The notes beneath the pieces were generated by a model, which worked only from the letters and a program-made list of their open reading frames with translations, was not told where the DNA came from and ran no database searches. From Linanthus parryae (Eukaryota; Streptophyta; Magnoliopsida; Ericales; Polemoniaceae), in NCBI GenBank assembly GCA_023055425.1, contig JALGPY010000001.1, positions 68,486,691-68,550,690 of the forward strand: 64,000 nt of DNA. Direction: 5' to 3'. This document shows, piece after piece, positions 17,902-29,935 of the stretch. Within the stretch, counting starts at the first letter, position 1; each line of letters starts with the position of its first letter. A program made the position numbers and the translations under genes.

Positions 17902-18981
17902 ATGGCTGCTCAATCTGAATCCGTTTCATCTAGTATTGGAGCCTCACCCTATCACCTAAAGTTCCTGGAAGGACGGGAAAGCATCGATAGCTATTGCACA
18001 CGTGTCAGGGATCGGTGCTACCAATGGAGACTTTCTGGCCAAGGACGCCTGGATTTCCGAGACCCATTGGTGATATGCGACGTCATACTAGAAGGACTGC
18101 CAAACACCTTCCCATGGAAGGATGTGAAGGAGGAGTACTCCGATTTAGTCATTTCAAAGGAAGGATGTTTGTTCCCTAACAATGACGAGTACATGCTCAA
18201 GGGCGATTACATGGTCACACCGGAGTTCTTACGATACAAGCTCAAGGCATGGGAAATGGGCACTCACGTAACCAAACAAGATAAAAAGGAAGGCCCGAAT
18301 TACAAGCCCGAAGAAGATCCAATAGAAGAAGATCCAGAAGAAGATCCGATAGAAGAAGATCCAATTGAAGAAGAAGAACCCGTTCCAACTCCAACTCCAC
18401 ATACAGGATTTAGACCACCCATACCTACTCCTGGCAATCTTACTGAAGCCGACCATCCACGTGGCGTGATCTACCATCCAGGTTTAGAAACTCTAAAGGA
18501 GTATTGCACCTACATCCAGAATTTGTGCATCGCTTGGAGCAAAAGGCGTCAAGGATCTTTCAGGGACCCGTTGACCATGTGTCACTACATGCTCAATGGA
18601 TTACCAAGGATGACACCTTGGAAGGGGATAAAAGACGAGTTCAGCGACCTATTAACCGATAATGTTTGGGGAAAAGAAGTGCCTAATTGCTCAAAATACG
18701 TACATCATGAGTATGGAGAATACCAATTAGACCCACCCACTCTTTTGGAACGCTTAGAGAATATAGCCACTATGGAGGCGGAGACTACGCATGAAGCAGG
18801 ACAAATCCTAATGAAGCTTGAGAGGATGGAAAAGGAAGAGATAGCTATGAAGGTGCGAAAAGCACGGGGAAAGATCGAGAAGGACGAAGATATGGATCCA
18901 CCCGAATCACCACAATACACTCCTCATACTCCCACCCCACCATCATCACCAAAAACATTAGAATATCTTTGCCGCAAGTAG
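17902..18981 (+). CDS. extra 359-aa ORF between 5' LTR and gag, two-repeat protein
   Basis: An uninterrupted ORF whose ATG directly follows an AG acceptor-like site. It contains two related blocks. The first (residues ~24-85) has YCTRVRDRCYQW, FRDPLVICDVILEGLP, PWKDVKEEYSDL. The second (residues ~195-255) has YCTYIQNLCIAW, FRDPLTMCHYMLNGLP, PWKGIKDEFSDLL. They are separated by an acidic EEDP repeat and a Pro/Thr linker; a Lys/Glu coiled-coil-like tail and a Pro-rich end follow. The LxGLP spacing recalls copia-type Gag (UBN2) folds, but this is weak. It lies in the sense orientation of the Tekay element, where usually only gag-pol is found. Function unknown; an intact frame in a young element suggests recent selection or recent capture. 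Confidence 0.75.
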   Translation: MAAQSESVSSSIGASPYHLKFLEGRESIDSYCTRVRDRCYQWRLSGQGRLDFRDPLVICDVILEGLPNTFPWKDVKEEYSDLVISKEGCLFPNNDEYMLKGDYMVTPEFLRYKLKAWEMGTHVTKQDKKEGPNYKPEEDPIEEDPEEDPIEEDPIEEEEPVPTPTPHTGFRPPIPTPGNLTEADHPRGVIYHPGLETLKEYCTYIQNLCIAWSKRRQGSFRDPLTMCHYMLNGLPRMTPWKGIKDEFSDLLTDNVWGKEVPNCSKYVHHEYGEYQLDPPTLLERLENIATMEAETTHEAGQILMKLERMEKEEIAMKVRKARGKIEKDEDMDPPESPQYTPHTPTPPSSPKTLEYLCRK

Positions 18982-19858
18982 GAACGTTTAGGATTTATGT
19001 TAGTTTTATTTTAAGACATTATTCCTTTAAGTTAGTTTGATTAGGTAGGATGATTTGATTTTAGGATGATATTTGTGTTTCAAGAATTCGTTTTGGGATT
19101 TGAATAAATTGCATTTTTATTTAATTGGAGTATGAATTCAAATTTTTGTTGCATTGTGTTGTGACGTTCAAATCTGCACAGCAGTTAATATTCGTTGTAG
19201 CAGACGTGTTTAAACCTGGATTTATTTTCTCCTGAATTTTTCCCAAAAAATAGACATGCTCAGGAACATTCCATAAAAATTTCAGACCCAAATGAGTTCT
19301 TGAGACTTAGATACGAATTTTCAAAGTACGTGGTTCAGTACCAGAATTTCACAGTGACCGTCTGTGGTATATTTGATTTCTACCTATCTTCCGTATCTTG
19401 GATGAACCTCAAATTTTTATGGTGATTAGTAGACAGATAAGGCTAAATCTGGGTGAAACCCTAGCCCATTTTGAGGAAGTTAAGGTCGGTATATGACTTG
19501 GAGAATTTGAAATTTCTATTCTGGTGATATGGGACAGCAGCTATGCCATTCTTTGTGTAACTTGAATTATATGAATTATTTTGAGTTGAATCTTCTTGGA
19601 TGTTAAAGTAGACTCAGATAGGATGCTTCAAACCAAAAATTATAATTTCTGCTTGCCCGATAGATTACTTTTATAATTTTCTAAGAGATACGAGAAATAA
19701 GATGTGATTAGTCTATGTGCAAATACATGTGTGACTGTTTGTTTGATAATCAATGAGTGACATTACATGCCTAAATGCTATTTACGTGTCATGTATTTTA
19801 TCTCTACATGTACCTTAGGTTATTGTATGAATTATACAATAGGTTATAGTGTAGGATT
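18982..19858. other. non-coding leader between extra ORF and gag
   Basis: About 880 bp, AT-rich, no ORF. It has leader-like character and contains no LTR or primer-site sequence that I could recognise. Confidence 0.5.
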
Positions 19859-21121
19859 ATGGCTGATAGACCACTACGATACTATACCAGGAGAATCCGT
19901 CAAGAGCAAATGGCCGCCCAAAACAACAACAACAACAACAACAAAAACAACAACATGGAGCAATTCTTTGCCCAATTCACTCAGATGGCTCAGAATATGA
20001 ACAATGGAGATCATAATGCAGCCAACTGGGCAAAGAAGGTGTCTGACATGAAGCCTGGAAGTTTCATAGGCAATGAGGATCCAGTGGAACTTGAAGATTG
20101 GATCGATGAGATGGACAAAATCCTTGAACTGGTTGAATGCCCTGACAGCCGCAAGGTAGTTTGCGCAGCGTTCTACCTGAAGAACGAGGCAAACATATGG
20201 TGGAGGAACTCACGTCAAGCTTTCTTGGCTCAACCCAACTTCAATTGGGATGCTCTTCAGGCTGCTCTTCGCACTCGCTTCTATCCATCTCATATCCAGG
20301 ATCAGAAATACATAGAGTTTGTGAACCTGAAGCAGGGAAGTGATTCCGTGACGGAGTACTTCAAGAAGTTTATGGAGTTATCCCGATTCTTAGGACACCT
20401 AATGCCTGATGAGGCAACTAAGGTTAGGAAGTTCATGGCAGGACTGCAACTCCATCTGCAGAAGGACTTAATGTGCAGAACCTATGATACTCTTCAAGAG
20501 GTGTATGATAGAGCTGCATCTGTTTGGCGTATCCAAGAGATGCAAGATGAGAATCGCGGAAAGCGCAAGATTGAGAATGCTGGAGGAAATGGTAGAAACC
20601 AGAGTCGAAACAACAATGGTGGACAGGACAAGAAGTTCAAGATGAACCATGGAGGATCTAACCAAGCCCAGTACCGTGGCAACAAGCAGAACAATGGGGA
20701 TGAGCCACCTCGTCGTTTTATCTGCAAAAAGTGCCAACAGAACCACCCAGGAACGGACTGCCAAGGGAACGTAATCACTTGCCATAACTGTGGCAAGAGG
20801 GGACATCGTGCTTTCGAGTGCCGTACAAGAACAAATGGGAACCAACAAGGAAATCAGGGAGGGAACTATCAAGGGAACCGACAGTTCAATGGCAACAACA
20901 GGAACGGAAACCAACAGTTTGGCAACAGGAACTATGGGAATCGCAACAATTACAATGGGAACAACAACTTGGAGGACAACAGAGGAACTACCAAGGAAAT
21001 GGAGGTAATGGAGGTCAGAACAGGAATGCTAGCAATACCCCAGCTAATGCCAACAACAACAATGGAGCTGGTACAGCGGCAACCGCAGCGCAGAATGGGA
21101 ATGTTGCACGGATTGATGTGA
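19859..21121 (+). CDS. Tekay gag polyprotein with double zinc knuckle, frameshifted end
   Basis: 420 codons. An N-terminal basic/Asn-rich stretch is followed by the capsid region ([71 protein letters not shown]). Two Cys/His boxes follow: [13 protein letters not shown], with CX2CX3HX4C spacing, and [14 protein letters not shown], a canonical CX2CX4HX4C. A Gly/Asn-rich tail comes next. Gag packages the element RNA into virus-like particles. Around 20960-20970 the frame leaves the Gly/Asn-rich region, which continues in the pol frame; the last ~50 codons here are therefore out-of-frame residues. Confidence 0.88.
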   Translation: MADRPLRYYTRRIRQEQMAAQNNNNNNNKNNNMEQFFAQFTQMAQNMNNGDHNAANWAKKVSDMKPGSFIGNEDPVELEDWIDEMDKILELVECPDSRKVVCAAFYLKNEANIWWRNSRQAFLAQPNFNWDALQAALRTRFYPSHIQDQKYIEFVNLKQGSDSVTEYFKKFMELSRFLGHLMPDEATKVRKFMAGLQLHLQKDLMCRTYDTLQEVYDRAASVWRIQEMQDENRGKRKIENAGGNGRNQSRNNNGGQDKKFKMNHGGSNQAQYRGNKQNNGDEPPRRFICKKCQQNHPGTDCQGNVITCHNCGKRGHRAFECRTRTNGNQQGNQGGNYQGNRQFNGNNRNGNQQFGNRNYGNRNNYNGNNNLEDNRGTTKEMEVMEVRTGMLAIPQLMPTTTMELVQRQPQRRMGMLHGLM

Positions 21122-24100
21122 TGAGCAGGTCCGAGGCAGAAGCAGCAGGCGGAGTAGTCACTGGTACATTTCTTGTTCATGATCAACCAGCATTTACTCT
21201 ATTTGATTCTGGAGCATCATATTCGTTTATTGCATCATCATTTGTGGATAAATTGAGTCTCAATAAGCCGTCTAGAATATCCATCCCGGTAGCTACCCCA
21301 ACCGGACACGTAACCGTGTGTGACACCATTTTCGAAGGGGTAGAAGTTAAGATTTCGGCTAGCACCTTGCCAGCCAACCTCATACAATTTAACCTTGGAG
21401 GGATAGGTGTTATCTTGGGAATGGACTGGATGAGCAAATATCGAGCAGTCATAGACTGTCACGATCAGAAAATCAGACTTAAGGGTCCAAAGGGAGAAAA
21501 CGTTTCTTACCGTGGAATCACTAGGGAACCAAATATCCGACTAGTGTCAGCTTTGACCATAGTCAACCAAGTGAAGAAGGGAAATAAGGCTTATTTGTGT
21601 TATGTCCAAGACGTGTCTAAGAAGGAGAATGTGCTAGAAGAAATACCGATAGTTAAGGAATTTCCAGATGTATTCCCAGATGAGATTCCAGGAATGCCAC
21701 CTAGAAGGGAGGTTGAGTTCACTTTGGAATTAGCACCTGGGACAGCTCCAATTTTGAAGGCGCCGTACCGTATGGCACCGGCGGAATTGAAGGAAATAAA
21801 GGATCAGTTGCAAGAACTCCTCGAGAAAGGGTACATAAGACCAAGTGTATCGCCTTGGGGAGCCCCAGTGTTATTTGTGAAGAAGAAGGATGGAAGTCTG
21901 AGGTTGTGCATTGACTATAGAGATTTGAACAGCGCAACGATCAAGAACAAATACCCTTTACCCCGAATCGACGACTTGTTCGATCAGTTGCAAGGGGCGA
22001 GTGTTTTCTCAAAGATAGACATGAGATCAGGGTATCACCAGCTTCGGGTAACCGAGAAGGACATCCCGAAGACAGCCTTTAGAACAAGGTATGGTCATTA
22101 CGAGTTTACAGTTATGCCTTTTGGTCTAACTAACGCTCCTGCAGTATTTATGGATCTAATGAATCGTGTCATGAGAACGTTTCTAGATCGTTTTGTAGTC
22201 GTCTTCATTGATGACATCCTCGTTTACTCAAAGAGCGAGGAAGACCATCAAGAACACCTCAGGGAAGTGTTAGAGACCTTGAGACACGAGAAGCTGTATG
22301 CTAAGCTCTCGAAGTGTGAGTTTTGGCTAAATCATGTACCATTTCTGGGTCACATAATCTCGAACGAAGGGATATCTGTAGATCCAGGAAAGATTTCTGC
22401 AGTTAAGGATTGGCCTACTCCGAAGAATGTGTCAGAAATAAGAATTTTTCTGGGATTAGAAGGTTATTACCGACGTTTTGTGAAGGACTTCTCAAAGATC
22501 GCTAGACCGCTGACTACGCTAACCAAGAAAGCTGTAAAGTATCAGTGGAGTGAAGATTGTGAAGAAGCATTCCAGACATTGAAGGAAAAGTTGACTACGG
22601 CACCTGTGTTAGCTTTACCTAACGAATCTGGTGAATTTGATGTTTATAGTGACGCATCGAAGAAGGGACTAGGATGTGTGCTTATGCAAGAAAGAAGAGT
22701 TATTGCCTATGCCTCAAGACAACTGAAAGTTCATGAAGAGAACTACGCTACGCATGATTTAGAGCTTGCAGCAATAGTATTTGCTTTGAAGATATGGAGA
22801 CATCATCTATATGGTGCGGTGTGTAGATTGTATACGGACCATAGTAGTCTCAAGTACATTTTCACGCAGAAGGAGTTAAACAATAGGCAAAGACGTTTGT
22901 TGGAGATCATAAAGGATTATGACTTGCGTATCCAGTATCACGAAGGGAAAGCAAATGTGGTAGCTGATGCGTTAAGCCGAAAATCGAGCCATACTTTAGA
23001 CGCTATGCTAGTTTTGCCAGACTGGCTATGCAATGAGTTTCGAAAGCTCGAGATTGAAGTAGTAGAACAAGGGGATGTAAATAATATTCTTGGGAATATG
23101 ACAGTTATGCCCGATGTTTTGGAAGAAATAAGGAGTAACCAGTCAGGAGATGTGAAGCTGGAAAGGATAAAGAAGAAGATTGAAGAAGGGAAAACAACGG
23201 ATCTCAAGATCCATGAAGATGGAAGTATCCGCTACAATGGAAGATGGTGTGTACCACATAAGTGTACAGAAACCAAGGAGAAGTTGATGCGTGAAGCGCA
23301 CAACACACCCTATTCAGTACATCCAGGAGGAGACAAACTTTATAAAGATATGAAGAAGACATTTTGGTGGCCTAACATGAAGAAGGAAGTAGCAGAGTTT
23401 GTAGCAAGATGTTTAACCTGTCAGAAGGTGAAGTTCGAGCATAAGAGAATGGGAGGCTTAGTTCAACCATTGGATGTTCCACTTTGGAAATGGGATTCAA
23501 TTTCGATGGATTTTGTGACTGCCTTACCAACATCAAAGAATGGATTGAATCAGATATGGGTCGTGGTTGACAGATTGACCAAGACAGCAAGGTTCATTCC
23601 AATGAAGGATACATGGAATATGGAGCAAAGGGCTGATGCGTATATGAAGAACATTGTGAGATACCATGGAGTCCCGAGCTCTATAGTTTCCGACAGGGAT
23701 CCCAACTTTCTCTCTCATTTCTGGAAAGCACTCCAGGAGGCATTGGGAACCCAGTTGAAATTCAGTATAGCATTCCACCCTGCAACGGATGGACAGACTG
23801 AGAGAACCATTCAGACATTGGAGGATATGTTAAGGTCATGTGTTATGGACTTTCAAGGTTCATGGGTTGACAGATTACCTCTGATAGAGTTTTCCTACAA
23901 CAGTTATCACGCCAGCATTGGCATGGCACCACATGAAGCGTTGTATGGAAGAAAGTGTCGAACACCGTTGTGTTGGAGCGACATAAGCGAGACAATAGTG
24001 ATTGGTCCACAGTTAATCGAAGAAATGACAGATCAGGTTAGGCTTATCCAGCAGCGAATGAAAGCAGCTCAGGATAGACAAAAGTCCTACGCTGATCAGA

Positions 24101-24552
24101 AAAGGAGACCACTGGAGTTTCAAATTGGAGAAAAGGTTTTCCTTAAAGTTTCTCCAACTAAGGGAGTAATGAGATTCAATCAGAAAGGAAAGTTGAGCCC
24201 GAAATTCATTGGACCGTACGAAGTCATAGAGAAGATTGGAGAAGTTGCCTATCGATTGGATCTACCGTCAAATTTGGGTCGTGTTCATAATGTATTCCAC
24301 GTATCTCAACTGAAGAAGTACGTGCCTGACCAGTCTCATGTATTAGATCCGGAACCGGTAGAATTAGATCCTTCGTTGAGTTATGAAGAACATCCTGTCA
24401 AGATTCTAGACACAAAGACAAGGGAAACCCGCAACAAGAGTGTCAAGCTAGTAAAGGTTTTGTGGATTAATCACCGCACGGAAGAGGCAACATGGGAAGC
24501 GGAGGATGACATGAAGAAGAAGTATCCCCACCTTTTTGACGAGGTATTCTGA
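20968..24552 (+). CDS. Tekay pol: protease, RT, RNase H, integrase, chromodomain-like tail
   Basis: One open frame of about 1,190 codons after the gag frame break (frame open from 20818). Protease: [11 protein letters not shown] (21199-21231). [46 protein letters not shown] with catalytic Asp pair at 22210-22215. RNase [48 protein letters not shown]. Integrase: zinc region H/H/C/C ([13 protein letters not shown] ... CLTCQ), catalytic [18 protein letters not shown] and DGQTERT; then [20 protein letters not shown]-terminus: [19 protein letters not shown], the Tekay/Del chromodomain-like module that may guide integration to chromatin. No internal stop is present, so the pol is young. Confidence 0.93.
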   Translation, partial: LGGQQRNYQGNGGNGGQNRNASNTPANANNNNGAGTAATAAQNGNVARIDVMSRSEAEAAGGVVTGTFLVHDQPAFTLFDSGASYSFIASSFVDKLSLNKPSRISIPVATPTGHVTVCDTIFEGVEVKISASTLPANLIQFNLGGIGVILGMDWMSKYRAVIDCHDQKIRLKGPKGENVSYRGITREPNIRLVSALTIVNQVKKGNKAYLCYVQDVSKKENVLEEIPIVKEFPDVFPDEIPGMPPRREVEFTLELAPGTAPILKAPYRMAPAELKEIKDQLQELLEKGYIRPSVSPWGAPVLFVKKKDGSLRLCIDYRDLNSATIKNKYPLPRIDDLFDQLQGASVFSKIDMRSGYHQLRVTEKDIPKTAFRTRYGHYEFTVMPFGLTNAPAVFMDLMNRVMRTFLDRFVVVFIDDILVYSKSEEDHQEHLREVLETLRHEKLYAKLSKCEFWLNHVPFLGHIISNEGISVDPGKISAVKDWPTPKNVSEIRIFLGLEGYYRRFVKDFSKIARPLTTLTKKAVKYQWSEDCEEAFQTLKEKLTTAPVLALPNESGEFDVYSDASKKGLGCVLMQERRVIAYASRQLKVHEENYATHDLELAAIVFALKIWRHHLYGAVCRLYTDHSSLKYIFTQKELNNRQRRLLEIIKDYDLRIQYHEGKANVVADALSRKSSHTLDAMLVLPDWLCNEFRKLEIEVVEQGDVNNILGNMTVMPDVLEEIRSNQSGDVKLERIKKKIEEGKTTDLKIHEDGSIRYNGRWCVPHKCTETKEKLMREAHNTPYSVHPGGDKLYKDMKKTFWWPNMKKEVAEFVARCLTCQKVKFEHKRMGGLVQPLDVPLWKWDSISMDFVTALPTSKNGLNQIWVVVDRLTKTARFIPMKDTWNMEQRADAYMKNIVRYHGVPSSIVSDRDPNFLSHFWKALQEALGTQLKFSIAFHPATDGQTERTIQTLEDMLRSCVMDFQGSWVDRLPLIEFSYNSYHASIGMAPHEALYGRKCRTPLCWSDISETIVIGPQLIEEMTDQVRLIQQRMKAAQDRQKSYADQKRRPLEFQIGEKVFLKVSPTKGVMRFNQKGKLSPKFIGPYEVIEKIGEVAYRLDLPSNLGRVHNVFHVSQLKKYVPDQSHVLDPEPVELDPSLSYEEHPVKILDTKTRETRNKSVKLVKVLWINHRTEEATWEAEDDMKKKYPHLFDEVF

Positions 24553-24775
24553 GTTCCGAGGACGTCACTCCTCTAAGGGGGAGAGGATGTAATCCTTTAA
24601 TTTTTGATACGTTATTTTAAGTTACCCTTATAGCATATTGCATATCGTACATGACATTAGTTTTTCATTTAGTAGTCATTAGTAGTTATACCCTAGAGTG
24701 GAGATTCATACCTTAATGTTGTTTAGAATTTGGTTTAAACTTCGAGGACGAAGTTTTTCTTCAAGGAGGGAAGGA
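24553..24775 (+). other. 3' untranslated region with polypurine tract
   Basis: A short spacer after the pol stop ends in AAGGAGGGAAGGA (24763-24775), a polypurine tract directly abutting the TG of the 3' LTR; it would prime plus-strand DNA synthesis. Confidence 0.85.
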
Positions 24776-27146
24776 TGAAATACCCCGTTATTTAGAAACG
24801 GGTATTTTTAACAAATATTAAGTTTTAGTTTATTAAAACGGGTATTTTATAATCATATTAGGTGTTAAAATAATATTAGTATAAGCTTTGGGTATTAGTT
24901 TAATTATTTAAAAAGTTACTTTCTATTGTTTTAAGCTTTAGGGGGCTTTAGTGTCTTTTTCGTAACTTAAATAGTGCAGTTAATATAATTCTGGTGGGTA
25001 AAAAGTGTCTTTAACTAACTAAGGGGGGGGTGAAAGTGTCTTTTAGCCAAACTGGTCATCTTCTTCCTCTCCTGGTAGTAGCAGGAGAGTTTTCTCTTCT
25101 CCTTCTTCTACCCAAACACCCACCAACACCAAATTCGACTCCAAATCTTCCAATTTCCGTCCCAATACACTCCCTATTCGACAAAGATCGATTCTTTAGC
25201 ACCAAGAAACCAATTTTGCCCAAAATAGTGAACCAATTCGGAATCAAAAATCAACCCGGAGGAATCCTCCTCTTCGCCGGATTCTTCGAATTGAAGCCTA
25301 TAAATAGCTTGTGAAATCAGAAACGAAACCCACATCAAAACCCACCACCAAGCTCTCTCTCTCGCTCTCTCTCTCCCGTTCGAATCACCAACCAAACACC
25401 CAGCCGCCGCCGGGTCCGGAGAGCCGAACCCGACCGCGACCGCCCTGTCCGACGCCGCCGCCGTCTCCGGCGTCTTCGCCCGTCGCCGTCGCCGCCTCCC
25501 TTACCGTCGGCTTCCTCCTTCGCCACCACCGCGAGCCCTCTGGTCTTCACCCATCGTCGTCGTCCTCTTCTCTGGTCGGGTAAGTAGATAACCCGTCTGT
25601 TTCTCTCTTTCTTATTCTATTTTGTTTCTTTTATTTTTTTTTATAAGCATTAGTTAACTGTTAAATACATATTATTATTATCTGGGTTAGAACAACAAGA
25701 ATGGGCAGTGGCCCAGTGGTAAAAGTTGGCTATTAATATTGGGTTGGTCTGGGGTTCGAGTCTCATAGCTAGCAACTATTTTTTTTACTACTCTACACTC
25801 AAAATTTGAAAGAGAAGTTTTGAGGGTTTGAAAGCCTTATTTAAACACTTGAGAATTATTTATTTAGGAAGTTTATTTTCTTGTTTAAGAGTTAATATTT
25901 CGAAAAAATAATATTATTGGGTTATGTTTTATAGTAATAAAAGAGGAATTTAGATTAGATAATATTATAAGCCATGTTTTACGATAGTAAACAATAGTCC
26001 TATAAATCGCGTTTTAACAATAGAATTATTATTATTAAAGTTTGGGGAAATAATAAGGGGGATTACACTTGCATTGCATATAGGACTTGTTTGTATTTGT
26101 GTGTTAGCGATAATTGATTAGAATATTATCGAATTGTAGGAAACGAATTCTCCGACGAAGGATACGTCGAATACTACGATTGATTTGCTGTGATTGCTAT
26201 TTGTTGAGGTAAGTAAACATGCCAGGCCTAGCGCCCATTTCTCTTTTCGTTTCAAACGTTTTCATTCCTATTTGTCTCAAAATGATTTTATGCAAAATAC
26301 GTGTTGCTTGAATACTTGTTTCGAATTGAAATGTTCTCTGAAAATATCACTTAAATCTAATAATTGATGATAACGTAAAGTGGAAGAGTTGTACGGGGAT
26401 GATTGTTGTTGTATGGTTACTATTGGCATTGGGCGTGTTGACTTCGGTCTCTCGTTCAATTTAATTTATTTAATCCGGTTGCAGGTCCCCGGATAGCTCC
26501 TTGTACTCACTCTTCTGGCCGCAAGAAGTCTGTAAGGGGGTGTCGACACTTAAGGTCTTGGATGCTTGCGAAGTGGTTGGTTGATTTTTCCCCGTATCAA
26601 CAAAGTTAATAACATGGATTTTGGAATGTTTGGATCTTATGGGAAGAATATGAATTTTGGAATCTCCTAATACGAAGATTGGAATTGAAATACCTCTTTA
26701 TTTCTCATAAGTGTCAAAGCTTTTGTTACCACTTGATTTTATTTAAACTTCTACAAAATACTTCATGATTTGTAAATTACTTCATAATCGTTTTACATGC
26801 TTGGGTGTTACTTACTCAGTATTTCCGCTGACTTTTGGAACTGTGGTGTTCTCTTTTTGTTTTCTGCACCACAGGTTAGATGGGAGCATGGTCTGAGGGG
26901 AAAACGCGACTCACGCTAGTAGTATCATTCACATTTAGTTTTATTTAATCATTGTTAGTAGTTTGAATTTTATTAGATTTGGAATAATGCCCATATTTGT
27001 GGCAAGACAAGTTTTAAGTTTAAATTAAATATTTTTATGGGTTTGGTTTGGAATTTCTGTTGTAAAACCTCCTTGTATTCGGGTTTAACCCCGGGTACGG
27101 AGTGACACCCCTGGGTTTCCGGCTTAGCCAATTTGGGGGTGTTACA
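24776..27146 (+). repeat. 3' LTR of Tekay element, complete (2371 bp)
   Basis: TGAAATACCCC ... GGTGTTACA. It carries the TATA box (~25299), CT-rich leader, GC-rich segment, tRNA-like module (25703-25790), donor 25580, acceptor 26139, donor 26209 and acceptor 26874. Followed by the AAAAC target duplication. Confidence 0.92.
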
Positions 27147-27151
27147 AAAAC

Positions 27152-27611
27152 ACCATATGAGATATGGACTAGGAAGTGTCCTCGTATGTCCTTCATAAGG
27201 ATTTAGGATAGTGAAGTGTTTACCTACTAAGGCGGATAAATGTATTTTGTGGGACATCATGAGGGACATTATTCTACGATAATCGAGAACAAAGTGTTTG
27301 CTTCTCAACCGCTGTGTTTCTAGAAAGAGATTGTCTCCAAAAGAGACAGTGGGAAGATAGTAGAACTTGAAGGAGTTCAAGAACCACAACAGAAAAATAA
27401 TCCTTTGATGGAACATGAGCAGGATCACATGGTGTTGTGGAGTAACCTGCCCAAGTAACACAAGGACGTCATAGATCAGGTAGGATAAGTAAAGGACCGG
27501 ATAAATATGGATTTCTCAATCAAGATAATCCTACAACCTATGACGAGATCACGAGTGGGCCATACTCTCAAAAATGGCTTGGAGCCATGAGATACGAAAT
27601 GGAATCCATGT
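27152..27611 (+). pseudogene. copia integrase C-terminus and linker remnant, right part
   Basis: Continues the fragment cut at 15673. TPYEIWTRKCPRMSF is followed by degraded residues of the integrase tail (SEVFTY, then a region with KVFASQPLCF and KEIVSKRDSGKIVELE). Then come the linker and the start of the RT lead-in (near 27540-27600), with stops throughout. It ends where sirevirus element A begins at 27612. Confidence 0.75.
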
Positions 27612-28879
27612 TGTAAGATCACAGGATTGAAATAGCACAGCTATTTAAAGGCCTTGAAACAGCCTTCGAAGCCTTGGATTAACATTCAAAGCCTTGAAAC
27701 TGATATTCAAATCCTTGAAACTATCTGTCCTGTATGCATATGTTAAGGGGGAGTTCTTATGATCTTATTCAAACTCTCACACCCCTATAATTGATCTGTT
27801 ATTACTTGATGGTGAAAAAAAAAAATCTTTTGATTCACTTAGACTTCATTTGATTAACCTGTTTGACTTAGTTTTGTAGGGAAAGGTCATTTCCCATTTT
27901 GAAGGATAAGTTTCCTAACCCGGGTTTTTGCAGGAAAGGAAATACTAAGAGATTATGATTCTCTGATCAATCAAATACATATGACAGCTTCTCAGTATGT
28001 TTGAAGACAAGATCATCTCATTATCTTTGAAGATTCTGAAGAACTATCTGTTGGGAAGACTGTTAGAGAAGTCAAACATTGTTACCTAATAAACAGGGAA
28101 GTTTGTTGCTGAAAATCAGGAAGATTTGCTAATCATTTGAGCTGTATAAATGGAGCTCAATTTGAATCATTTCACACAATACTCAACGGTAAAAAATAGA
28201 GACACATTCAAGGATTACTAAGCATCAAAGAAGCAGATCATTCTCTGAAACCAATTCTCAGAAGATCACTGCATTCTCACCGCAGTTTCACTTCCAGTGT
28301 TCTTCTGCTTTGTACTTAATTTTTATATCATTCATATACTATTTCTAGCTCTCATTATCAAGGTTTTTTCAAGGTGACCAATAGAGAATTCTTGGTTAAT
28401 CAGTTAGCTAGAGCAGGTACTAGATAGGTTTGTGAAAACCACAAGCTGTAACAGAGTAAGGCATATCTCTGTGCTTGAGATCTAGGGCTTAGCTTTTGAT
28501 TAATAAGAATTGTGTTGAAAATCCTGCAGGGAGAAGATCCCGGAGGTAGAGACGTAGGCCCAAGTGGACCGAACTCTATATATCATGTGTCTCTTGCATT
28601 TATATTTTCATTCTTTTACTTTGATTTTCACAGCATTCAAACTAGTCTGTTTTCAAGGGTTTGAAACTCTTTTCATGGCCTTGAAAAAGACTTTTCTGTT
28701 TTACTTAAACTGTATTTCATTTCAAAGGATTGAAACCTATTTCAAGGCCTTTAACTTTCTTATCTACTCACAGAAACTCTCATCTTTGCAAGTTTTAAAA
28801 AAAGTTGGCATACTCTATTCAACCCCGCCCCCTTCTAGAGTATTTGTGCTGTATTTCTATCTTCTTACTCCCTCTTTTA
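27612..28879 (+). repeat. 5' LTR of sirevirus A
   Basis: Starts TGTAAGATCACAGG, repeated at 36539. Contains TATAAATGG (28145) and several CAAAGCCTTGAAA palindrome-like motifs (27643-27720). The end is placed just before the primer site; the terminal CA is not clear, so the exact end is uncertain by a few bases. Confidence 0.8.
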
Positions 28880-28881
28880 AT

Positions 28882-28896
28882 TGGTATCATAGCTTG
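28882..28896 (+). other. primer-binding site of sirevirus A (initiator Met tRNA type)
   Basis: TGGTATCATAGCTTG differs at one position from the usual TGGTATCAGAGC sequence, which pairs with the 3' end of initiator methionine tRNA. Confidence 0.8.
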
Positions 28897-28930
28897 TATC
28901 ACTTTATAAGATTTAACCATCTGGTGATCA

Positions 28931-29935
28931 TGAGTACTTCAGGTGATGGTGGTTTCTCTCAGGGAAGAGCTGCTAACAGACCTCCTCGATTCTGCGGAGA
29001 TAATTTTGTCCACTGGAAAGCATTGATGAAGATGTTAATCATTGATCAAGATGTTGAAATTTGGACTATCATTTAGAAGGGTCATACATTCTACTCTGAA
29101 AAGGAAGGGATTAAAACTCCTAATACAGAGGAATTACTTACTACTTCTAAATTAGAACAATATTCAAAGAACTATAGAGCTATGAACTTATTGTATTGTG
29201 CTTTGAGTACAGATGAATTTAACAGGATCTCTGGATGCAAGACAACCAAAGAAATATGGGACAAGCTTGTGGTAACCTTTGAAGGAACTAGTCAAGTCAA
29301 GCAGACCAAGATCAACATATTTCTCAGGCAATATGAGCTATTCAAGATGAATGGAGATGAATCCATCGGAGAGATGTTCAAGAGATTTACTTACATAGTC
29401 AACAATCTTGAATCTCTTGGAAAACACATCTCAAATGAAGATAAAGTAAGAAAGATCTTGAGAGTTCTTCCCAAAGACAAATGGGAACCAAAGACTACAG
29501 CCATAGAAGAAGCTCAAGATCTATCATCACTCTAACTTGATGATCTACAAGGGAAGCTGCTCACACATGAGATATCCATGAATGAAATGGATGGAGACTT
29601 ACTAGAAGGAATTAAGAACCTAGCCCTCAAGGAAAAGGAGAATGAATCTTCTCAAAGCCTTGAACCAGAAGAAGAAGATGATGAAGATCCCTTTGCACTT
29701 ATTTACAAAGCCTTGCCAAGAATCATGAAAATGAAGAAGAACTTTGGAAATAAGAATCACAACAGGGACATGCATAGAAACTCAAGTGGCAGAGACTACA
29801 AAGGTAAATCTTCTTCCAATGGAAGTAAAACTAAAGTAATGAACTACATTGAGTGTGGTGATGCAGAAAATTTGATCAGAGATTGTTCAACAAGAAAAGC
29901 AACCAATTTCAAAAGAAGGACCGTGAAAGGAGAAA
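28931..29935 (+). pseudogene. sirevirus A gag, UBN2-type capsid and first zinc knuckle
   Basis: ATG at 28931 (MSTSGDGGFSQGR) begins the gag. After a TAG at 29074-29076 the same protein continues: YRAMNLLYCALSTDEFNRI, TTKEIWDKLVVTFEGTSQVK, YELFKMNGDESIGEMFKRF, SNEDKVRKILRVLP. A TAA near 29533-29535 (element B has Gln there) and a later frameshift break it. The zinc box YIECGDAENLIRDC has lost its first Cys and the His, so it could not bind zinc normally. Gag forms the particle. Confidence 0.85.

Larger units (their letters stand above)
15674..27146 (+). mobile_element. Tekay/Del-lineage Ty3/gypsy retrotransposon, nearly complete
   Basis: It begins TGAAATACCCC (15674) and ends GGTGTTACA (27146), flanked by perfect AAAAC duplications (15669-15673 and 27147-27151). 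Contents: 5' LTR missing its 3' end, extra ORF, gag, a long pol ORF with Tekay-type C-terminus, polypurine tract and full 3' LTR (24776-27146, 2371 bp). The shared parts of the two LTRs differ only at scattered positions plus one 33-bp indel, implying a young insertion. One frame break between gag and pol and loss of the 5' LTR end suggest it is not autonomous now. Confidence 0.92.

Noticed and set aside
26973..27461. 162-codon frame on the - strand
   Set aside because: It runs antisense through the end of the Tekay 3' LTR and the copia remnant; it crosses an element boundary and has no motif.
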